From Paraburkholderia fungorum (GTDB taxonomy: Bacteria; Pseudomonadota; Gammaproteobacteria; Burkholderiales; Burkholderiaceae), in assembly GCF_900099835.1 (NCBI RefSeq), contig NZ_FNKP01000003.1:620001-684000 (forward strand): DNA of 64,000 nucleotides, given 5' to 3'. A model generated the notes under the pieces. That model ran no database searches and was not told the DNA's origin. It was given only the letters and a program-made list of their open reading frames with translations. This document shows positions 52,293 through 61,446 of this stretch, in pieces. The translations under genes and the position numbers were made by a program. Numbering within the stretch: the stretch's first letter is position 1; each line of letters opens with the position of its first letter.

Positions 52293-53030
52293 TTATTCGA
52301 CCAACGCCAAAGCGTCGGCACCGGCCACGAGACGAATCGGACTCGACGGGTCGTTCACCGCGCGCCACACGGCTTCGGAGACATCGTCGGCGGTCGTGAC
52401 AACAGACGACTGTGCCCATTGCGCGAACACATCCTGCGCGAGCCCGGCGTACGCTTCGGGGATCGTGCCTTGCATCCGCGTCTGCGCGTTTTCCCCGAAA
52501 CGGGTGGTTGGCGCGCGCCCCGGCAGCACCAGACTCACGCGAATGTCGAATGGCTGAAGTTCAAGCGCAAGCGATTCCGTGAACGCGTTCACCGCCGCTT
52601 TGCTCGCGGAGTAGATAGCAAGGAGAGGCAGCGATTTCAACGTCACGCTCGACGTGACGTTCACGATCACCCCTGCTTTCCGCTGTCTGAATTGAGGCAG
52701 CACAGCTTGCGTCATCGCCATCGTGCCAATGGTGTTGGTCTCGAAGATTTCGCGCGCGCGGCCCATTGAGATGCCTTCGAGAGCGCCCAGCAAACCGATT
52801 CCCGCATTGTTGACGAGTACGTCGATCGGTCCCGCTGCGTCCACCGCCTGGCGAATGCTCTCAGCGTCCGTGACGTCGAGCGCGAGCACGCGCAGCCGCT
52901 CCGAACGAGGCAACAGGTCTTCGCGCGGCGTACGCATCGTCGCAATCACCTTCCAGTCGCGATCGAGAAAATACCGCGCGATTTCCAGGCCGAAGCCTGA
53001 CGAGCATCCGGTGATCAGAATTGTTTTCAT
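52293..53030 (-). CDS. SDR-family oxidoreductase
   Basis: Short-chain dehydrogenase of 245 residues. The cofactor motif is ILITGCSSGFGLEIARYFL near the N-terminus, NNAG is intact (LVNNAGIG), the catalytic Ser is in VNVTSSVTLKS and the Tyr-Lys pair is in IYSASKAAVNAF. It resembles broad-specificity family members acting on lipid or sugar ketones. An AraC gene is divergent over 104 bp and probably regulates it. Confidence 0.9.
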   Translation of the reverse strand: MKTILITGCSSGFGLEIARYFLDRDWKVIATMRTPREDLLPRSERLRVLALDVTDAESIRQAVDAAGPIDVLVNNAGIGLLGALEGISMGRAREIFETNTIGTMAMTQAVLPQFRQRKAGVIVNVTSSVTLKSLPLLAIYSASKAAVNAFTESLALELQPFDIRVSLVLPGRAPTTRFGENAQTRMQGTIPEAYAGLAQDVFAQWAQSSVVTTADDVSEAVWRAVNDPSSPIRLVAGADALALVE

Positions 53031-53134
53031 CGAGAATTCCCGTAATGGTGGGGTTGGCAGTCCTCAAACGATAAGGCGTCGGACCTGGACTTGCTACAAT
53101 TGAAAGTCCAGATTTCATTTGCAGGAGTCCTGCC

Positions 53135-54052
53135 GTGACCGATCCGCTTGCCGAAGTTGTGCTGCTGCTCCAGCCTGGCGCACCGTTTTCGAAGGTCGTC
53201 AGCGGATCGGGGGCGTGGCGTGTTCGACGTTTCGACGTCGGGCAGCCCTTCTACTGGGCGATCCTCGAAGGTTCGTGCCGCCTGAGTGTCGAAGGACAGG
53301 AACCGCTCGATCTCCACGAAGGCGACTTCGTTCTGATTCCTTCGTCGTCCGGGTTCGCGGTGTCGAGTGCCGAACCGGCTCCACCGGACGACCTCGATAC
53401 CGTTCCCGTCGCGTTGCTCGACGGCAAGTTCCGGCTCGGCGATCAGAGCGGCCCGGCTAATGTTCTGATGCTGGTGGGACATTGCGTCTTCGGTTCGCCG
53501 GATGCTGCGTTGCTGGTTTCGCTGCTTCCGCAACTCGTTCACGTTCGCGGCGAGAAGCGGCTCGCGACGCTCATGCAGCTTGTCGGCGAGGAATCCCGCG
53601 CACGACGTCCTGCCCGCGAGGTGGTACTGGAAAGGCTAATGGAGGTACTTCTGATCGAAGCGCTCAGGTCGACGGCGGGCATGGGAACGGCGCCTGGTTT
53701 ATTGCGTGGACTCGCCGATGCCCGACTCGCGGTCGCGATCCGGCAGATGCATGAGAGCCCCACCCGCGCATGGACGGTCGCGCAACTCGCGAAAGAAGCC
53801 GCGTTATCCCGCTCGGCATTCTTCGCGCGATTCACTCAGGCGTTAGGCGTCGCGCCGATGGAGTACCTGCTCGCGTGGCGCATGGCATTGGCGAAGAACC
53901 TGCTGCTGCGCAACGAGGTGAGCGTCTCGGAAGTCGCGCAACGGGTCGGCTATAGCTCCGCGAGCACGTTCAGCGTTGCGTTCACCCGTCATGTGGGATT
54001 GCCGCCGTCGCGATATGCGATGACGCAGATCGAATCCGCACTCGTTCTTTAA
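53135..54052 (+). CDS. AraC-family regulator with cupin sensor domain
   Basis: Regulator of 305 residues. The N-terminal cupin-type sensor (about 1-150) shows GAWRVRRFDVGQPFYWAILEGSCRLSVEGQEPLDLHEGDFVLIPSSSGFAV. The C-terminal double helix-turn-helix (about 195-295) ends VSEVAQRVGYSSASTFSVAFTRHVGLPPSRY. The GTG start has CAGGAG 7 bases upstream. It is divergent from the SDR gene and likely controls it. The cupin sensor of this kind (AraC_binding_2/cupin_6 type) is common among Burkholderia regulators of SDR genes. Confidence 0.9.
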   Translation: MTDPLAEVVLLLQPGAPFSKVVSGSGAWRVRRFDVGQPFYWAILEGSCRLSVEGQEPLDLHEGDFVLIPSSSGFAVSSAEPAPPDDLDTVPVALLDGKFRLGDQSGPANVLMLVGHCVFGSPDAALLVSLLPQLVHVRGEKRLATLMQLVGEESRARRPAREVVLERLMEVLLIEALRSTAGMGTAPGLLRGLADARLAVAIRQMHESPTRAWTVAQLAKEAALSRSAFFARFTQALGVAPMEYLLAWRMALAKNLLLRNEVSVSEVAQRVGYSSASTFSVAFTRHVGLPPSRYAMTQIESALVL

Positions 54053-54078
54053 CGACGAGTGCAGCGTGAAATCGCCAT

Positions 54079-54756
54079 TCACATTGCTACATTGAAGGCG
54101 ACATTCGAAAGCGACAGCATGCCGACCACGATGAGGCTAACCGCCCAGACCCGATCCAGATTGAACCAGCTCCGCGACACGAATCTGAGCCCAAGATAGC
54201 GATACACCAGCCACGCCAGAAGTCCGCCGCCGGTCACCATCGCGGCACCATGCGCGGCGGACACCAGCAACGCCATCCACAGGTTATCCGCGATCAACAC
54301 CTGTGCTGCGTGGTGCGCGTGATCCATGCCGTATGACCGGCAGAGGCCGAGATAGATCGGGACCAGCATCAGCCCGGCCCCGTGCGCAATCGCGATCGCA
54401 AACGACCAGAGCGCGAGACGCGTAGGCGGAATGCGCGCCAGCATCCGGGGATGGCGTCGCCAGATCAGCGGGCCGACACCGAACGCAATGACCAGCACGC
54501 TCGCGCCGCCCTGTATCGCGCGTTGCCATTCGAGCAGGACCGCGAGCAGCGCAAACGGCAGCATCACCGAGAACATCGCGAGCACGTGTCCGGCGGCGAG
54601 ATAGGCCAGCGCGGTAAACAACGCCCGCGCGCGTCGTTGAAACAAGCCGTTCGAGACAGCAAGCGGCCATCCCATTGCGGGATTGATGCCGTGATAAAGA
54701 CCGCTTGCGAGAATGGCGAGCCAGAGGCCGGTGCGCGACCACTCTCCGCCGATCAA
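54079..54756 (-). CDS. Unrecognised multi-pass membrane protein coupled to SBP56
   Basis: Membrane protein of 225 residues with about six hydrophobic segments. Several carry polar or His-containing motifs: GLYHGINPAMGW, AHGAGLMLVP, GMDHAHHA and AAHGAAMVTGG. I do not recognise a named family; the layout loosely recalls metal or small-molecule carriers (UreH/TauE-like), but that is a guess. The preferred TTG overlaps the stop of the upstream SBP56 gene (TTGA), implying translational coupling; further upstream starts would lie inside the SBP56 gene. The coupling suggests supply of a metal or removal of a product for that enzyme. Confidence 0.68.
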   Translation of the reverse strand: MIGGEWSRTGLWLAILASGLYHGINPAMGWPLAVSNGLFQRRARALFTALAYLAAGHVLAMFSVMLPFALLAVLLEWQRAIQGGASVLVIAFGVGPLIWRRHPRMLARIPPTRLALWSFAIAIAHGAGLMLVPIYLGLCRSYGMDHAHHAAQVLIADNLWMALLVSAAHGAAMVTGGGLLAWLVYRYLGLRFVSRSWFNLDRVWAVSLIVVGMLSLSNVAFNVAM

Positions 54757-56159
54757 ACGCCCACCGACGGATAGCAAAACGAGTCGGTCGAGCAATCTCC
54801 GCCTTCCAGGCGGATCTGATGCGCGCGATAACCAGCGGGAAAGGTCACCCAGTAATCGTCGGCGAGCGTAAGTCCGCCCCCCGGTTCCGCGTGCGCCATG
54901 ACCTGCGCCGCCGGCACACCGTCTGGATAGAACTGGTTGTCCCACGTCGAATAAAGCGAGTTGGTCCAGTAGACCCGTTTGCCATCGCGGCTGATCTCGA
55001 CCATCTGCGGGCCGCCCGCGAACGTCTCCCCATTCGGATGTGGCGTGCGCCGCACAATTCCGCCGATATGAACCGAGCCCGTCAACTTCGGCTTGCGCGG
55101 TTCCGTCACATCGTACTGACGCATTTCACCAGTGCCCCAACACGCGACATACAGGAATTTGTCGTCGATCGAAAGATCGATATCAGTCACGAGCGGGGGC
55201 ACCGCGCCGAACCCCTGCAGCAACGGCGGCAGCAATTCGGCGGCCGCGGGCTCAGCCGGAATGGTCGCGGTCTTCTCGATATGAAACTGTCCGCCTTCGC
55301 GCCACCAGGTCCAGATCGACCCTTCCAGATTGGTCGTATCCACCACCACGCCGACGAACCCGTACTCGCGGCTCGGATCGTGCGCGGGCCGCACTTCGAG
55401 CGCCATCTGATGATTCGCGCCGAGATCGAGCGTCTGCACGTTGCGCCTTGCGCGCAAATCCCAGAAGTGGATACGGTGCCCATATTTGTTCGACAGCAGG
55501 TCCTCGGGCACGATGCCGTTTTCAAATTGCGGCGGCAGCGCCCACTCGCTCGACACCATATAGTCGCGCGGCAGATTCCACCAGAAATCGTAGTGCTTCT
55601 CCTGCGCACCGCGATCTATTTCCCAGCGGCCGAGAACCTCGAACGTTTCGCAATCCATGATGAAGATTCCCGGCGGCCCGTCGGTGCCATCCGGCCCTGC
55701 GCCGCCCAGCGTGCTGACGTAAATACCCTCGGGCCCGCAATGAACCGTATGCGGACGCGAATAGCCTGTTTTGCGGAAGATTTCCTCGGGCTCGATGATC
55801 TTGTGAATCCGCGCCTGGGTCGGATGCGGCTTGGTGTCGACGATATAGATACGCGACGACCGCATGCCGGGAATGATCAGATAGCGGCGTTCGAGAAACG
55901 CATGCCCGGTAAGCGGCGACAGCGACGACGAACACGCATTCCAGCCGAAATGATGGAATTCATCGCCCTTGTTCGGCACCGACACCGTATGAACGACCTG
56001 GCTGTAAGTCGGCGAGCCGGGTTGCACGTCGATCACGGCGAGCGCGTCGGGCCGCGAGAAATCCGGGCTCAGCAGGAGCGTGTACGCGAAGTCTTCCGCG
56101 GGCGCGTCCATCGCGAGTTTGGGAGAGGCGTGAAAAGTGGGATCGGGGCGCATACCCAT
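54753..56159 (-). CDS. Selenium-binding protein 56 family/methanethiol oxidase
   Basis: Beta-propeller protein of 468 residues in the SBP56 family; bacterial members oxidise methanethiol to formaldehyde, sulfide and hydrogen peroxide using copper. Key segments are FHHFGWNACSSS (C76), RPHTVHCGPEG, EWALPP, NKYGHRIHFWDL and the C-terminal GGDCSTDSFCYP. It has no signal peptide, unlike some bacterial enzymes that are exported. It is coupled to the membrane protein downstream and divergent from the tauABC-type genes, consistent with organosulfur use. Confidence 0.9.
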   Translation of the reverse strand: MGMRPDPTFHASPKLAMDAPAEDFAYTLLLSPDFSRPDALAVIDVQPGSPTYSQVVHTVSVPNKGDEFHHFGWNACSSSLSPLTGHAFLERRYLIIPGMRSSRIYIVDTKPHPTQARIHKIIEPEEIFRKTGYSRPHTVHCGPEGIYVSTLGGAGPDGTDGPPGIFIMDCETFEVLGRWEIDRGAQEKHYDFWWNLPRDYMVSSEWALPPQFENGIVPEDLLSNKYGHRIHFWDLRARRNVQTLDLGANHQMALEVRPAHDPSREYGFVGVVVDTTNLEGSIWTWWREGGQFHIEKTATIPAEPAAAELLPPLLQGFGAVPPLVTDIDLSIDDKFLYVACWGTGEMRQYDVTEPRKPKLTGSVHIGGIVRRTPHPNGETFAGGPQMVEISRDGKRVYWTNSLYSTWDNQFYPDGVPAAQVMAHAEPGGGLTLADDYWVTFPAGYRAHQIRLEGGDCSTDSFCYPSVGV

Positions 56160-56396
56160 GGCAGGGCTCTCCTTGGTTTATCCGGCTTTGGCGGCAAACG
56201 AAATAGGCGGACGTTTATTAACGTTTTCTGCTCCCACTCGCCTGGCTGCTAGATTTGTAGTCCACGGGCACGGGGAGATCAACCGAAAGTTGGCGGCGTC
56301 CCGGCTTTCCTTTTCGTCATAGGCTCTCTCCTTCCGGAAACGGCGGTCGGCGTTCGCAAAGAACGTGATTTGCAATGCATGAATGGTTCGAACTGG

Positions 56397-56412
56397 CGGC
56401 GTATGGATTGCT
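56397..56412 (+). promoter_or_regulatory. Possible sigma-54 promoter of the taurine-type operon
   Basis: CGGCGTATGGATTGCT places GG (56398-56399) and GC (56410-56411) 12 bp apart, the -24/-12 spacing of sigma-54 promoters, with TTGC intact. It is about 47 bp upstream of the tauA ATG. The -24 half is only a partial match to TGGCAC. Confidence 0.3.
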
Positions 56413-56458
56413 TATAGTTGAACGCCTAAACCAAATCTCACCAGGATCGGGGTCTTTG

Positions 56459-57484
56459 ATGAAACCACTGCTTTCCTCGCTGCGAATCGCCGCCGCCGGC
56501 ATCGCCCTTTTCGCTGCCGCCATCGGCGTTGCACACGCCGCCGAACCACGCGAAGTGGTGATCGGCTATCAGGATATGGTGGTGCCGTGGCGATACGCGC
56601 AGGTCAGCGGCGCAGTCGAAAAAGCCACCGGTTATAAAGTGACCTACCGCAAGCTCGCTAGCGGCGCCGACGTGATCCGCGCGCTGGCGTCGGGTTCGAT
56701 CCAGCTCGGCGAGGCAGGCTCCAGTCCGATCGCGGCAGGTCTGTCGCAAGGCGTCGATATTTCGCTGTTCTGGATTCTCGACAACATCAACGATGCAGAA
56801 GCTTTAGTGGCAAGAGACGGTTCCGGCGTGACGAAGCTGACCGATCTCAAGGGCCACAAGATCGGCTTGCCGTTTGTATCGACCTCGCATTTTCATGCAC
56901 TCGTTGCGCTGCAAAATGCCGGCGTGGACCCGTCGACCGTGAAGATCCTCAACCTTCGCCCGCCCGAAGTCGCGGCCGCATGGGAGCGTGGCGATATCGA
57001 CGCGACTTACATCTGGGACCCGGTTCTCGCGAAAGTGAAGAAGAACGGCAAGGTGCTGATTACGTCCGGGGAAGTGGCGCGCGAATCGGGCAAAGCGACC
57101 TTCGACGGCTTCGCGGTGAATCGCAAGTTTGCGCAGGATAACGATGCATTCCTGGTCGGCCTGGTCAAGGTACTCGCCGACACCGACGCGCAGTATCGCG
57201 ATCACAAGGCCGCGTGGACGTCCGGATCGAAGGAAGTCGAAGGTGTAGCGAAAGAGTCGGGCGCGAATGCCGCCGACGTCCCCGCCAGCCTCGCGCTCTA
57301 CGCGTTTCCGACGCTGACGGACCAGGCGTCGTCGACGTGGCTCGGCGGTGGCGCGCAGAGCGGCGCGGCGAAGTCCCTTGCCGCAACGGCGGCTTTCCTC
57401 AAGTCGCAAGGCACGATACAGAACGTGCTGCCCGACTACTCGGCGGGTGTCGATCCGCGCTTCGTGCAGCAAGCGGCCAAATGA
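56459..57484 (+). CDS. tauA: Taurine/sulfonate ABC transporter binding protein (TauA)
   Basis: Periplasmic binding protein of 341 residues. The signal peptide (about 1-28) ends VAHAA. The mature part matches Tau[62 protein letters not shown], then [20 protein letters not shown] and [27 protein letters not shown]. The ATG at 56459 follows an AGGATCGGGG stretch. Its stop overlaps the ATPase start. The ligand is probably taurine or another short sulfonate. Confidence 0.88.
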   Translation: MKPLLSSLRIAAAGIALFAAAIGVAHAAEPREVVIGYQDMVVPWRYAQVSGAVEKATGYKVTYRKLASGADVIRALASGSIQLGEAGSSPIAAGLSQGVDISLFWILDNINDAEALVARDGSGVTKLTDLKGHKIGLPFVSTSHFHALVALQNAGVDPSTVKILNLRPPEVAAAWERGDIDATYIWDPVLAKVKKNGKVLITSGEVARESGKATFDGFAVNRKFAQDNDAFLVGLVKVLADTDAQYRDHKAAWTSGSKEVEGVAKESGANAADVPASLALYAFPTLTDQASSTWLGGGAQSGAAKSLAATAAFLKSQGTIQNVLPDYSAGVDPRFVQQAAK

Positions 57485-58275
57485 GCACGCTGGAAATTCG
57501 CGGGCTGGGCGTCACCTATGAAGGTGCGTCGACGCCCGCACTCGAAGGCGTCGACCTGCAGATAGAGAGCGGCGAATTCGTGGTCGCACTCGGCGCGTCC
57601 GGGTGCGGCAAGACGACGTTGCTGAACTGTCTTGCCGGGTTCATCGATCCAACCTCGGGGTTCGCAAAACTGAATGGCGAGCCGATCGACGGACCGGGCG
57701 CGCAACGTGGTGTCGTGTTCCAGAAGTACGCGCTGATGCCGTGGCTCAACGTGCTCGACAACGTCGCGCTCGGCTTGCGCTTTCAGGGCGTCGATCGTAA
57801 GCGCCGTCGCGAAATCGCACGCGAAACGCTGGCGCTGGTCGGCCTCGACAAACACGCGGACGCACGTGTGTACGCGCTCTCCGGCGGCATGCAGCAACGC
57901 GTGGGCATTGCCCGCGCACTCGCGAGCGATCCACAGGTTCTGTTGATGGATGAACCGATGGGCGCACTCGACGCACTCACGCGCGAAACCATGCAGGAAC
58001 TCGTGCTCGATGTCTGGGGCCGCACGCGCAAGACCATATTCTTCATCACTCATAGCGTTGAAGAAGCGCTGTTTCTCGCCACGCGCCTCGTTCTCATGAC
58101 GCCTGGTCCCGGCCGAATCGCCGAAAGTCATGAGTTGCCTTTCGCGCAACAGTTTCTCGCTTCCCGCGACGCGCGCGCAGTGAAGTCGTCACCGGAATTC
58201 ATTCAGTGGCGCGAGCGTCTCGTGCGACGCCTGCATGGCGAGCCACACGTCGCACGTGAGGCGGCGCTGTCATGA
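57481..58275 (+). CDS. tauB: Taurine/sulfonate ABC transporter ATPase (TauB)
   Basis: ATPase subunit of 264 residues. Walker A is GASGCGKT (38-45), the Q-loop is [13 protein letters not shown], the signature is [15 protein letters not shown] and Walker B is [11 protein letters not shown], with the switch His in [12 protein letters not shown]. This is the nitrate/sulfonate/taurine importer branch. It overlaps tauA and tauC by 4 bases at each end, so the three genes are co-translated. Confidence 0.9.
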   Translation: MSTLEIRGLGVTYEGASTPALEGVDLQIESGEFVVALGASGCGKTTLLNCLAGFIDPTSGFAKLNGEPIDGPGAQRGVVFQKYALMPWLNVLDNVALGLRFQGVDRKRRREIARETLALVGLDKHADARVYALSGGMQQRVGIARALASDPQVLLMDEPMGALDALTRETMQELVLDVWGRTRKTIFFITHSVEEALFLATRLVLMTPGPGRIAESHELPFAQQFLASRDARAVKSSPEFIQWRERLVRRLHGEPHVAREAALS

Positions 58276-59126
58276 GCAGCATTGAATCGCTGGCTTCGTC
58301 CGCACCGGCAAAGAAGCGTGAAGTGCGGCGCCGCAAGCCTCGGCGCGGTCTTCCCGGCGAAGGTTCGACCGTTGCGCTGAGCCTCACCTCTGTCGCTGCG
58401 ATTGCGGCGCTGTGGTGGGCCGCGACCTTCTTTCACTGGATCCCGCCGCTCTTTCTGCCGTCGCCACAAGCTGTCTGGACCGCATTCGTCGATGCATGGA
58501 ACGGACGGATCCAGGGCGGCCTGCCGCTCTCCGAGCATTTGATGTGGAGCGCGATTCGCGTATTCTGCGCATTTGCACTGGCGAGCCTGACCGCTGTTCC
58601 TGTCGGCATTCTGATGGGCGTGAGCCGGATTGCGCGCGGCCTGCTCGATCCGCCGCTCGAGTTCTATCGACCGCTGCCGCCGCTCGCTTATCTGCCGCTG
58701 GTCGTCATCTGGTTCGGTATCGACGAGACCGCGAAGCTGATCGTGATTTACCTCGCATGCTTTGCGCCAGTTGCGATGGCCGCGCGCGCCGGGGCGCGTA
58801 GCGCGACCGCCGAACAGGTCAATGCCGCTTATTCGCTTGGCGCAAGCTTTCCTCAGGTCGTCCGGCATGTCGTGCTGCCCGCCGCATTGCCCGAAATATT
58901 GACGGGCTTGCGAATCGCCATCGGCTTTGGATGGACGACACTGGTCGCCGCCGAAATGGTCGCGGCGACTGCGGGCCTGGGACAAATGGTGCTCAACGCA
59001 TCCAGTTTTCTGCGTACCGATGTGGTTGTGATGGGAATCGTGCTGATCGGTCTGATCGCATGGACTTTCGACCTCGGAATGCGCGCACTCGAACGGCGTC
59101 TCGTGCCGTGGCGCGGAAAGTCCTAA
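58272..59126 (+). CDS. tauC: Taurine/sulfonate ABC transporter permease (TauC)
   Basis: Inner-membrane permease of 284 residues. A cytoplasmic, basic N-terminus ([11 protein letters not shown]) is followed by six predicted segments. The EAA loop is [37 protein letters not shown]. It completes the importer. No taurine dioxygenase or sulfonate monooxygenase gene is in the window; an intrinsic terminator follows. Confidence 0.9.
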   Translation: MSSIESLASSAPAKKREVRRRKPRRGLPGEGSTVALSLTSVAAIAALWWAATFFHWIPPLFLPSPQAVWTAFVDAWNGRIQGGLPLSEHLMWSAIRVFCAFALASLTAVPVGILMGVSRIARGLLDPPLEFYRPLPPLAYLPLVVIWFGIDETAKLIVIYLACFAPVAMAARAGARSATAEQVNAAYSLGASFPQVVRHVVLPAALPEILTGLRIAIGFGWTTLVAAEMVAATAGLGQMVLNASSFLRTDVVVMGIVLIGLIAWTFDLGMRALERRLVPWRGKS

Positions 59127-59145
59127 CGCACCGCGAATGGCGGTC

Positions 59146-59180
59146 GGCGAAAATGCGAATTCAACCATTGCATTTTCGCC
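59146..59180 (+). terminator. Intrinsic terminator of the tauABC-type operon
   Basis: GGCGAAAATGC (59146-59156) and GCATTTTCGCC (59170-59180) form a perfect 11-bp stem around 13 bases, followed by GTTTAAAAAT. It lies 20 bp after the tauC stop. Confidence 0.7.
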
Positions 59181-59431
59181 GTTTAAAAATAAAGATTCAA
59201 ATCGCCAGGGTGACACAAACCGCACTGAATTCAATTCAGATACGCATTGCAATTGACACGATATCTGTGAATGAGCGTGTTTAATACGGCATCGGCATCT
59301 GACTTACGATGCTTGCAATTGGAGATTGCCAATATTGTGTGAACGTCGAACGCCCCGTTGATCCGACCGTTTGCGGCAGGCGAGTCAATTGTTTTAAACG
59401 TGGCGCTTGCTCACGCTCAACGATTAAACCA
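59181..59431. other. AT-rich gap between the tauC terminator and the Cys-tailed protein gene
   Basis: About 250 bp with markedly lower GC than the surrounding genes. A minus-strand frame (59281-59589) runs in from the neighbouring gene but overlaps it out of frame, and I do not believe it. No promoter or RNA gene is evident. Confidence 0.4.
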
Positions 59432-60379
59432 TCACGGACGCCGCGAATCCGATTGAGGACATGAAGGATCTTTACCCCAATGTCCGTCACAAACCCGCCA
59501 GCGGCATAATTGCTCTTCAAAGAAACCATTTTTCCCGCAAGCCGCGACCTGTTCAGCGAGATGCGTATTGGCAGGCCGAGTCGAAGCACTGACTTTCGAC
59601 GTTTTCGCGCTAACCGGCGATTTAGGATCGTACGGTTCCGTACGCGATACTAATGCCGCCAGCAAATCGGCATCCGTATCCTCGTGCTTATGCGCGCCGG
59701 ACTCCGTTTTTTTCGATTGGGCGAGAACCTTGTTATTCGCCGGATGCGCTTTCGAATCGGCAAGCTCATGTTTGCCGCGCGCCTGCACGGAGTCATGATG
59801 GCTCTTCCTCGACGCTGAAGCCGATCCCGAACTCGCGACCTCTGCAGGTTTCCTTGTCGCCTGGGGCCCGTCATTTTTTGTCTCGGCGGCAGCCACCGTT
59901 TTCGCGGACGAAGCCTGATTGTCGCCATCTGCACCGTTGGCAAGCGCGCGTGACAGCCGGCTGTCGTCAGCCGTGCCTGGCGTAGACGCGCCGTCGGAAC
60001 TGTCGGAAATGATGGTCGCCGTTTGCGGAGCCGATGCCGGCGCGGCCTGCGATGCGGCGGCGAGTGTCGTGGCGGGCGCTGCCGCGCTGGCAGCCACGGC
60101 CGCGGGCGCTTTCACCACCACATTTCCAGTGGCGACCGCCTCGGCAGGCTTGCCCGCTGCATGACGCTGGACGCGCCACGCGCCCCACGAACCCACACAC
60201 ACCACGAGCAACGCAACGAGAATCAACGGCGTTCTGGAGCTGCGCGGCGCATCGGCCTGAGGCTCGACGCGCCCCTCGAGATTGGCAAGAATGCGCGAGC
60301 CATTCGCATCGGTACCATTGCCTGCATTTGAAAGCAGACTCGGCGGTGCTTTGGAATTTGATTTGTCCGGCGCGCTCAT
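59432..60379 (-). CDS. Single-pass membrane protein with Cys-rich C-terminus, T6SS-linked
   Basis: Protein of 315 residues. Residues 1-48 are cytoplasmic, followed by one membrane segment (TPLILVALLVVCVGSWGAWRV). A long periplasmic stretch rich in Ala, Ser and Lys (about 70-275) is probably disordered. It ends in a compact domain with four Cys, in CGKNGFFEEQLCRWRVCDGHWGKDPSC. I do not recognise a named family. It is divergent from the TagX-like gene, immediately next to tssM, so a role in anchoring or docking the secretion system at the envelope is plausible but unproven. Confidence 0.65.
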   Translation of the reverse strand: MSAPDKSNSKAPPSLLSNAGNGTDANGSRILANLEGRVEPQADAPRSSRTPLILVALLVVCVGSWGAWRVQRHAAGKPAEAVATGNVVVKAPAAVAASAAAPATTLAAASQAAPASAPQTATIISDSSDGASTPGTADDSRLSRALANGADGDNQASSAKTVAAAETKNDGPQATRKPAEVASSGSASASRKSHHDSVQARGKHELADSKAHPANNKVLAQSKKTESGAHKHEDTDADLLAALVSRTEPYDPKSPVSAKTSKVSASTRPANTHLAEQVAACGKNGFFEEQLCRWRVCDGHWGKDPSCPQSDSRRP

Positions 60380-60503
60380 TCAGTATCTCGTTGAATTCTG
60401 GTTTATTTCGCCGCAATAATAGATGCCTGCCCATCTGGGGCAGGCCTGATTCTATGTTCAAGTATCACAAAATACAATTGCTTCTACTCAACGGGGTTCT
60501 GCA

Positions 60504-61349
60504 TTGATTGCCGCCGCACTTACCGCTTATTTTGCAATCGCGGTTGCCATTGCCGCATTGCTGCTGTTACCTGCGGCACGCGCGATGTTTTTCGGTGCCA
60601 TATCCAGTTTGCATAATCGATTTATGCATATTGCTTCGAATAGCACTACTCGCATTTTCGACAACATTTCTCAATCGGCAAGAACTTCGCAATCAGTATT
60701 AGTCAATACGAAAAATTTACTCGCGCGTCGTCGCTTGCTGATTTTTACTGCCGCGGGTATTCTTGCGGCGCCGCCATTAGTGGCAATTGCATTTCGTAGT
60801 CGACTTTTATTCCAGTACGATGATGATGTCCGCATTCCTGACGAAAAGATTTCAGCATTATTGAATGGCGAACAACTCGTTCCACCTCCGCCGCTCCCGC
60901 CCGAGGTATTCGCCACCCAGGAAGTCGAACAGATCCGGCCGGCACTGAAAGACGCAAGCCGCGACTGGAATATGCTCGATCCCGATTTCAGAACGCGTTT
61001 GCTGCTCGTCTACAAGATCATGCGTGAGCAATACGGATATGAAATGGCGCTGCTTGAGGGGTACCGGAGTCCCGAGCGGCAGAACCGGCTCGCGCAAATG
61101 GGCGGCAACGTCACCAATGCGGCGGCGTTCCAGAGCTATCACCAATACGGCCTCGCTTCCGACAACGCGTTTCTGCGCGACGGCAAGCTGGTCATCAGCG
61201 AAAAAGATCCGTGGGCCATGCGGGGCTATCAGTTGTACGGCATGGTCGCCGAACAGGTCGGACTGGTCTGGGGCGGCCGCTGGAAAATGATGGACCTCGG
61301 CCACGTCGAATATCACAAACCCGGCTTCGTACTCGGGCGCAGTCACTGA
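60504..61349 (+). CDS. M15-family peptidoglycan endopeptidase, TagX-like
   Basis: Protein of 281 residues with membrane segments at about 5-26 and 78-98 and a C-terminal M15 peptidase domain (about 160-275). The zinc site is SYHQYGLASD (H213, D220) and H267 in MMDLGHVEYH; the WGGRWK and Asp264 pattern matches the endolysin-like M15C group rather than VanX/VanY. The start is TTG with an ACGGGG upstream. In Acinetobacter, TagX, an L,D-endopeptidase, is needed for type VI secretion assembly, and this gene lies beside tssM. The first 400 bases are lower in GC than the rest. Confidence 0.82.
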   Translation: MIAAALTAYFAIAVAIAALLLLPAARAMFFGAISSLHNRFMHIASNSTTRIFDNISQSARTSQSVLVNTKNLLARRRLLIFTAAGILAAPPLVAIAFRSRLLFQYDDDVRIPDEKISALLNGEQLVPPPPLPPEVFATQEVEQIRPALKDASRDWNMLDPDFRTRLLLVYKIMREQYGYEMALLEGYRSPERQNRLAQMGGNVTNAAAFQSYHQYGLASDNAFLRDGKLVISEKDPWAMRGYQLYGMVAEQVGLVWGGRWKMMDLGHVEYHKPGFVLGRSH

Positions 61350-61446
61350 CCAGACCGGCCCTATGCGATGCAGCATGTAGCGCTCGAATACGCTTCACCT
61401 GTCGTCGAACCGCACGTCACGAATAACTCCAAGACCTGAACGGCTT

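Noticed and set aside
59281..59589. Minus-strand 102-codon frame as a separate small gene
   Set aside because: It overlaps the Cys-tailed protein out of frame; the conserved-looking Cys-rich C-terminus supports the other frame.
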